DNA of 16,832 bases from the NCBI GenBank assembly GCA_964545715.1, contig CAZJHX010000201.1:1-16832 (forward strand), read 5' to 3'. Origin of the DNA: CAZJHX01 sp964545715 (GTDB lineage Bacteria; Myxococcota_A; UBA9042; GCA-2863065). A program made the translations under genes and the position numbers. Positions 14,597 to 16,832 of this stretch are shown here, in pieces (the first letter of the stretch is position 1; each line of letters starts with the position of its first letter). The notes below the pieces were generated by a model. It had not been told where the DNA came from. It worked only from the letters and a program-made list of their open reading frames with translations, and did no database searches.

Positions 14597-15763
14597 ATGA
14601 AGACGAATCTGGGTTTGACGCTGGCCCTTGTGGTGTTGGCGACGTCCTCCGCTGGCGCGAAAGACGTGACGCTGGAGCCGTTCATCTCGATTGTGGGCGG
14701 CATGGGTTTCGAGACCATTCAGGCGCGGCCCGGGGATGACCGGGAGGACCGCGGCTACACGGTGGCACTCAGCCGTCTGGGGATACGGGCGTATCTGGGG
14801 CGGCATGTGTATGTCGAGAGCGAGTTTGAGGTCAACGCGGGGCCGCACGGCACCAGCATGTGGGAGGGGCAGGCTGCGCTGCAGGTGCGCAATCAGCTGA
14901 TTCGGCTGGATTACGGCGGCTTCTACATGGACGTGGGGCGTATGACCGACCCGTCCAGCCTGGACTACTTCTCGATGCATGTCCTCGACCAGCTGCTGAC
15001 CGATACCTTCACGCGCAATCCGCTGCTGGCCGGCGGCTTCAATCGCGGCCTGGGCGTCTTGGCGCGCTACGAGCTGATCGACGGTTTGACAGTGGGCTTC
15101 ACCGTCAACTGGGCCAACCCGACCAGCACGACGGCCAGCCTGGTCGTGGGCGGCACCTACCCGCCGTTTTCGCGGTTCTATTTTGCCGCGCACCAGCAGG
15201 TGGGGCGCGACGCGTCGAAGTTTCCCGCCGACGAGTACGACATCGTGATTATGACGCCGTCGATCACGTACGAGCACAAGTATGTAGAGGCCCAGGCGGC
15301 GGTGCAGATCTTTCGGGTCGACACCAATCGGTCCAGCAGTGAGGACCAGCCGATCGATGGGCTCAATATGCGTGTGGGCGCCAAAGCCAAGCTGCTCGAC
15401 GGTGCACTGCGCCTGTTCGGCAACTTCGCCTTCGTACAAAACGAGGTGGTCGACAAAGACGACGGCAGCCGTTTGTCGGGCGAGGTCTTCAACGGCCTGT
15501 CGGTCACAACGGGAGTCGACTTCGACTACCTGGACAAGAACGGCGTCGGCGTCCAGTACGCCCTGGTGCGCGACCAGCAGGGCTTTGGGACGCGGACCAC
15601 CAGCCACTACATCAACGTGGGCACGACCTGGTGGCTGACCGACACTACCGCGGTAGGCGCGCGCGCGAGCGTGCTGGTCAACTGCGAAGAGCCCGACACG
15701 CGCGGCTGCCCCGAAAAGGACGGCCTGCGCACCTACTTCACCACTGTTCGGACCATTTTCTAG
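14597..15763 (+). CDS. Outer-membrane beta-barrel protein, porin-like
   Basis: The 388-residue product has a signal peptide (MKTNLGLTLALVVLATSSAGA, cut after about residue 21). After it come alternating amphipathic strands rich in Tyr, Phe and Gly, for example RAYLGRHVYVESEFEVN, GFYMDVGRM and VQYALVRDQQ, and it ends in Phe, the usual terminal residue of barrels inserted by the BAM complex. It resembles phosphate-selective-type porins of this size, but I cannot name a substrate. Two cysteines (NCEEPDTRGC) near the end may close an extracellular loop. I start at ATG 14597, six bases after AAGGGG, rather than at ATG 14591, which touches it. It lies ten bases after the lipase gene, so it may import that enzyme's products. 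Confidence 0.85.
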   Translation: MKTNLGLTLALVVLATSSAGAKDVTLEPFISIVGGMGFETIQARPGDDREDRGYTVALSRLGIRAYLGRHVYVESEFEVNAGPHGTSMWEGQAALQVRNQLIRLDYGGFYMDVGRMTDPSSLDYFSMHVLDQLLTDTFTRNPLLAGGFNRGLGVLARYELIDGLTVGFTVNWANPTSTTASLVVGGTYPPFSRFYFAAHQQVGRDASKFPADEYDIVIMTPSITYEHKYVEAQAAVQIFRVDTNRSSSEDQPIDGLNMRVGAKAKLLDGALRLFGNFAFVQNEVVDKDDGSRLSGEVFNGLSVTTGVDFDYLDKNGVGVQYALVRDQQGFGTRTTSHYINVGTTWWLTDTTAVGARASVLVNCEEPDTRGCPEKDGLRTYFTTVRTIF

Positions 15764-15784
15764 ATGTTGCTGTTGGAGGATGCT

Positions 15785-16832
15785 GTGAAAACGCTGCTGC
15801 TGAGTCTTGTGTTGACCCTCACCGTGCCTGCCCAGGCCGCCAATCTGCAGCCTGTCGCGCAGTTCGGCTCGAACCCGGGTGGCCTGCAAATGTTCAAATA
15901 TGTGCCGGCGTCGCTACCTGACGGCCCGGCCCCGCTCCTGGTCTTGATGCACGGCTGCTCACAGACCGCCGCCGGCTTCCAGGGCACCGGCTTCAACGAG
16001 CTGGCGGACGAATACGGCTTCTATGTCGTCTATCCGCAGCAGACGTCGGGCAACAACCCGGTCAGCTGCTTCAACTGGGCCGGCGAGTACGGCGACGAGG
16101 CCAACCTCGTGCGCGGAGAGGGCGAAAACGAGTCCATCATGCAGATGGTCGACCATATGAAGTCCGAGCACGACATCGACGACGACAAGGTCTTCGCCGC
16201 CGGCTTCTCGTCGGGAGGCGCCTTCGCGGTCGTGATGATGGCCACCTGGCCCGACATCTTCGCGGGCGGCGCCGTGTTCTCCGGCGTTCCATATCGCTGC
16301 GCAACGACGGTGCAGGGGGCCTATGACTGCATGTCCCTGAACTCTCATCCCAACCAGAAGAAGGACCCCGCAGCCTGGGGCGACCTGGTGCGCGCCGCCC
16401 ACCCGTCCTACGACGGCGAGTATCCGAGAGTGGCCATCTTCCACGGCACCAGCGACTTCACCGTCCACTCCGACAATCAGCAGGAGCTCGTCGATCAGTG
16501 GACCGACGTGCATGGCCTCGACCAGGTCCCAGACGAGATCGGCGCCGTCAACGGCCACGAGGTCACGCGCTTCAAAAAGAACGGCGTCACAGTCATCGAG
16601 AGCTATCGTGTGGGCGGCATGACCCACGCTGTCTCCATCGGTGCCGCCGACCCGGCCTACGGCTGCGGCTCAGCCGGCGCTTTCTTGAGCGACAAGGGTC
16701 TCTGCGCGGCCTACCACGCCGCAAACTTTTTGGGCCTGTTGGGCGATATCACCACCGACCCGGGCCCTTCTGAAGACGGGGCGCGCGGGGGGGGGGGGGG
16801 GGGCGGGGGGGGGGGGGGGGGGGGGGGGGGGG
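15785..16832 (+). CDS. Secreted PHB-depolymerase/LpqC-type esterase, 3' end missing
   Basis: The frame starts at GTG 15785 after GGAGGA (15775-15780) and stays open to the window end, so it is truncated. ATG 15764 is an in-frame alternative adding seven residues. Residues 1-19 are a signal peptide. The esterase domain of the polyhydroxybutyrate depolymerase family (also found in feruloyl and acetylxylan esterases) is complete: LMHGCSQ (oxyanion region, residues 55-60), nucleophile GFSSGGA (Ser142), HGTSDFTVH (Asp224) and MTHAVSIG (His281). Cysteines at SCFNW, YRC, DCMS, GCGS and GLCA probably form disulfides. After about residue 320 a linker-like DPGPSEDGA leads into the poly-G end, where a C-terminal binding domain might have followed. 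The product would be a hydroxyacid or aromatic acid for the transporter and ligase upstream. Confidence 0.88.
   Translation, partial: MKTLLLSLVLTLTVPAQAANLQPVAQFGSNPGGLQMFKYVPASLPDGPAPLLVLMHGCSQTAAGFQGTGFNELADEYGFYVVYPQQTSGNNPVSCFNWAGEYGDEANLVRGEGENESIMQMVDHMKSEHDIDDDKVFAAGFSSGGAFAVVMMATWPDIFAGGAVFSGVPYRCATTVQGAYDCMSLNSHPNQKKDPAAWGDLVRAAHPSYDGEYPRVAIFHGTSDFTVHSDNQQELVDQWTDVHGLDQVPDEIGAVNGHEVTRFKKNGVTVIESYRVGGMTHAVSIGAADPAYGCGSAGAFLSDKGLCAAYHAANFLGLLGDITTDPGPSEDGARGGGGGGGGGGGGGGG
16787..16832. repeat. Poly-G run at the window end, probable artefact
   Basis: The last 46 bases are G apart from a single C at 16804. A pure G homopolymer at a sequence end is what two-colour sequencing chemistry yields when signal is lost, so this is probably not genomic. 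The esterase reading frame into this run (poly-Gly) should not be trusted. Confidence 0.8.

Noticed and set aside
14564..15889. 441-residue open frame on the minus strand
   Set aside because: Antisense to the outer-membrane barrel gene, no domain, composition of a GC-rich shadow.
1..16832. tRNA, rRNA, CRISPR, insertion sequence or phage features
   Set aside because: None were recognisable on reading both strands; no transposase or integrase motif or regularly spaced repeat array was seen.

Overview
This is a GC-rich bacterial fragment with dense, mostly operonic coding on both strands. Proline/aspartate-rich lipoprotein linkers, a beta-helix lipoprotein with a cysteine-rich C-terminal tail, and a PHP-type lipoprotein are typical, in my experience, of Myxococcota/Bradymonadota-like (former Deltaproteobacteria) genomes. 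That taxonomic guess is an inference. The window ends in a long poly-G run that looks like a sequencing or assembly artefact at a contig end. No rRNA, tRNA, CRISPR array, insertion sequence or phage gene was seen, and there is no gene-free stretch longer than about 300 bases.

Left part (1-5250): the tail of a small membrane protein runs in from the window edge. It converges on a minus-strand group read right to left: a sigma-54 activator (5250-3910), a PHP-domain lipoprotein (3860-2373) and a secreted right-handed beta-helix lipoprotein (2367-355).

Central part (5251-10030): a sulfur operon starts from a well-formed sigma-54 promoter (5351-5367) with two palindromic upstream sites, divergent from the activator. 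Its order is ETHE1-type persulfide dioxygenase, single-domain rhodanese, a fusion of a TSUP (TauE/SafE) transporter with the first half of YeeE/YedE, a separate YeeE second half (DUF6691), an MFS transporter, and a periplasmic HMA-TlpA protein. The activator has a PAS domain with a Cys cluster and fits a FisR-like persulfide sensor. Together the genes would oxidise glutathione persulfide to sulfite, combine sulfite and persulfide sulfur to thiosulfate, and move sulfite/thiosulfate across the membrane.

The most striking gene is the last one of that operon (9233-10030). Its reading frame is interrupted only by two TGA codons, nine bases apart, which fall exactly where a heavy-metal-associated (HMA) domain carries its CxxC pair. 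An 8-bp hairpin with a GGA loop follows at a distance suitable for a bacterial SECIS element. I read it as a selenoprotein with a UxxU metal/redox motif fused to a TlpA-like thioredoxin domain (WCKPC). Routine annotation would split or truncate it.

Right part (10027-16832): a TetR regulator diverges from a five-gene plus-strand group: SHS/NanT-like MFS carboxylate transporter, acyl-CoA synthetase, lipase-like lipoprotein, outer-membrane barrel, and a secreted PHB-depolymerase/LpqC-type esterase cut off by the window end. The promoter lies between two copies of the same 11-bp operator sequence. The likely theme is extracellular ester or polyester breakdown, uptake of the released acid, and its activation to a CoA thioester.
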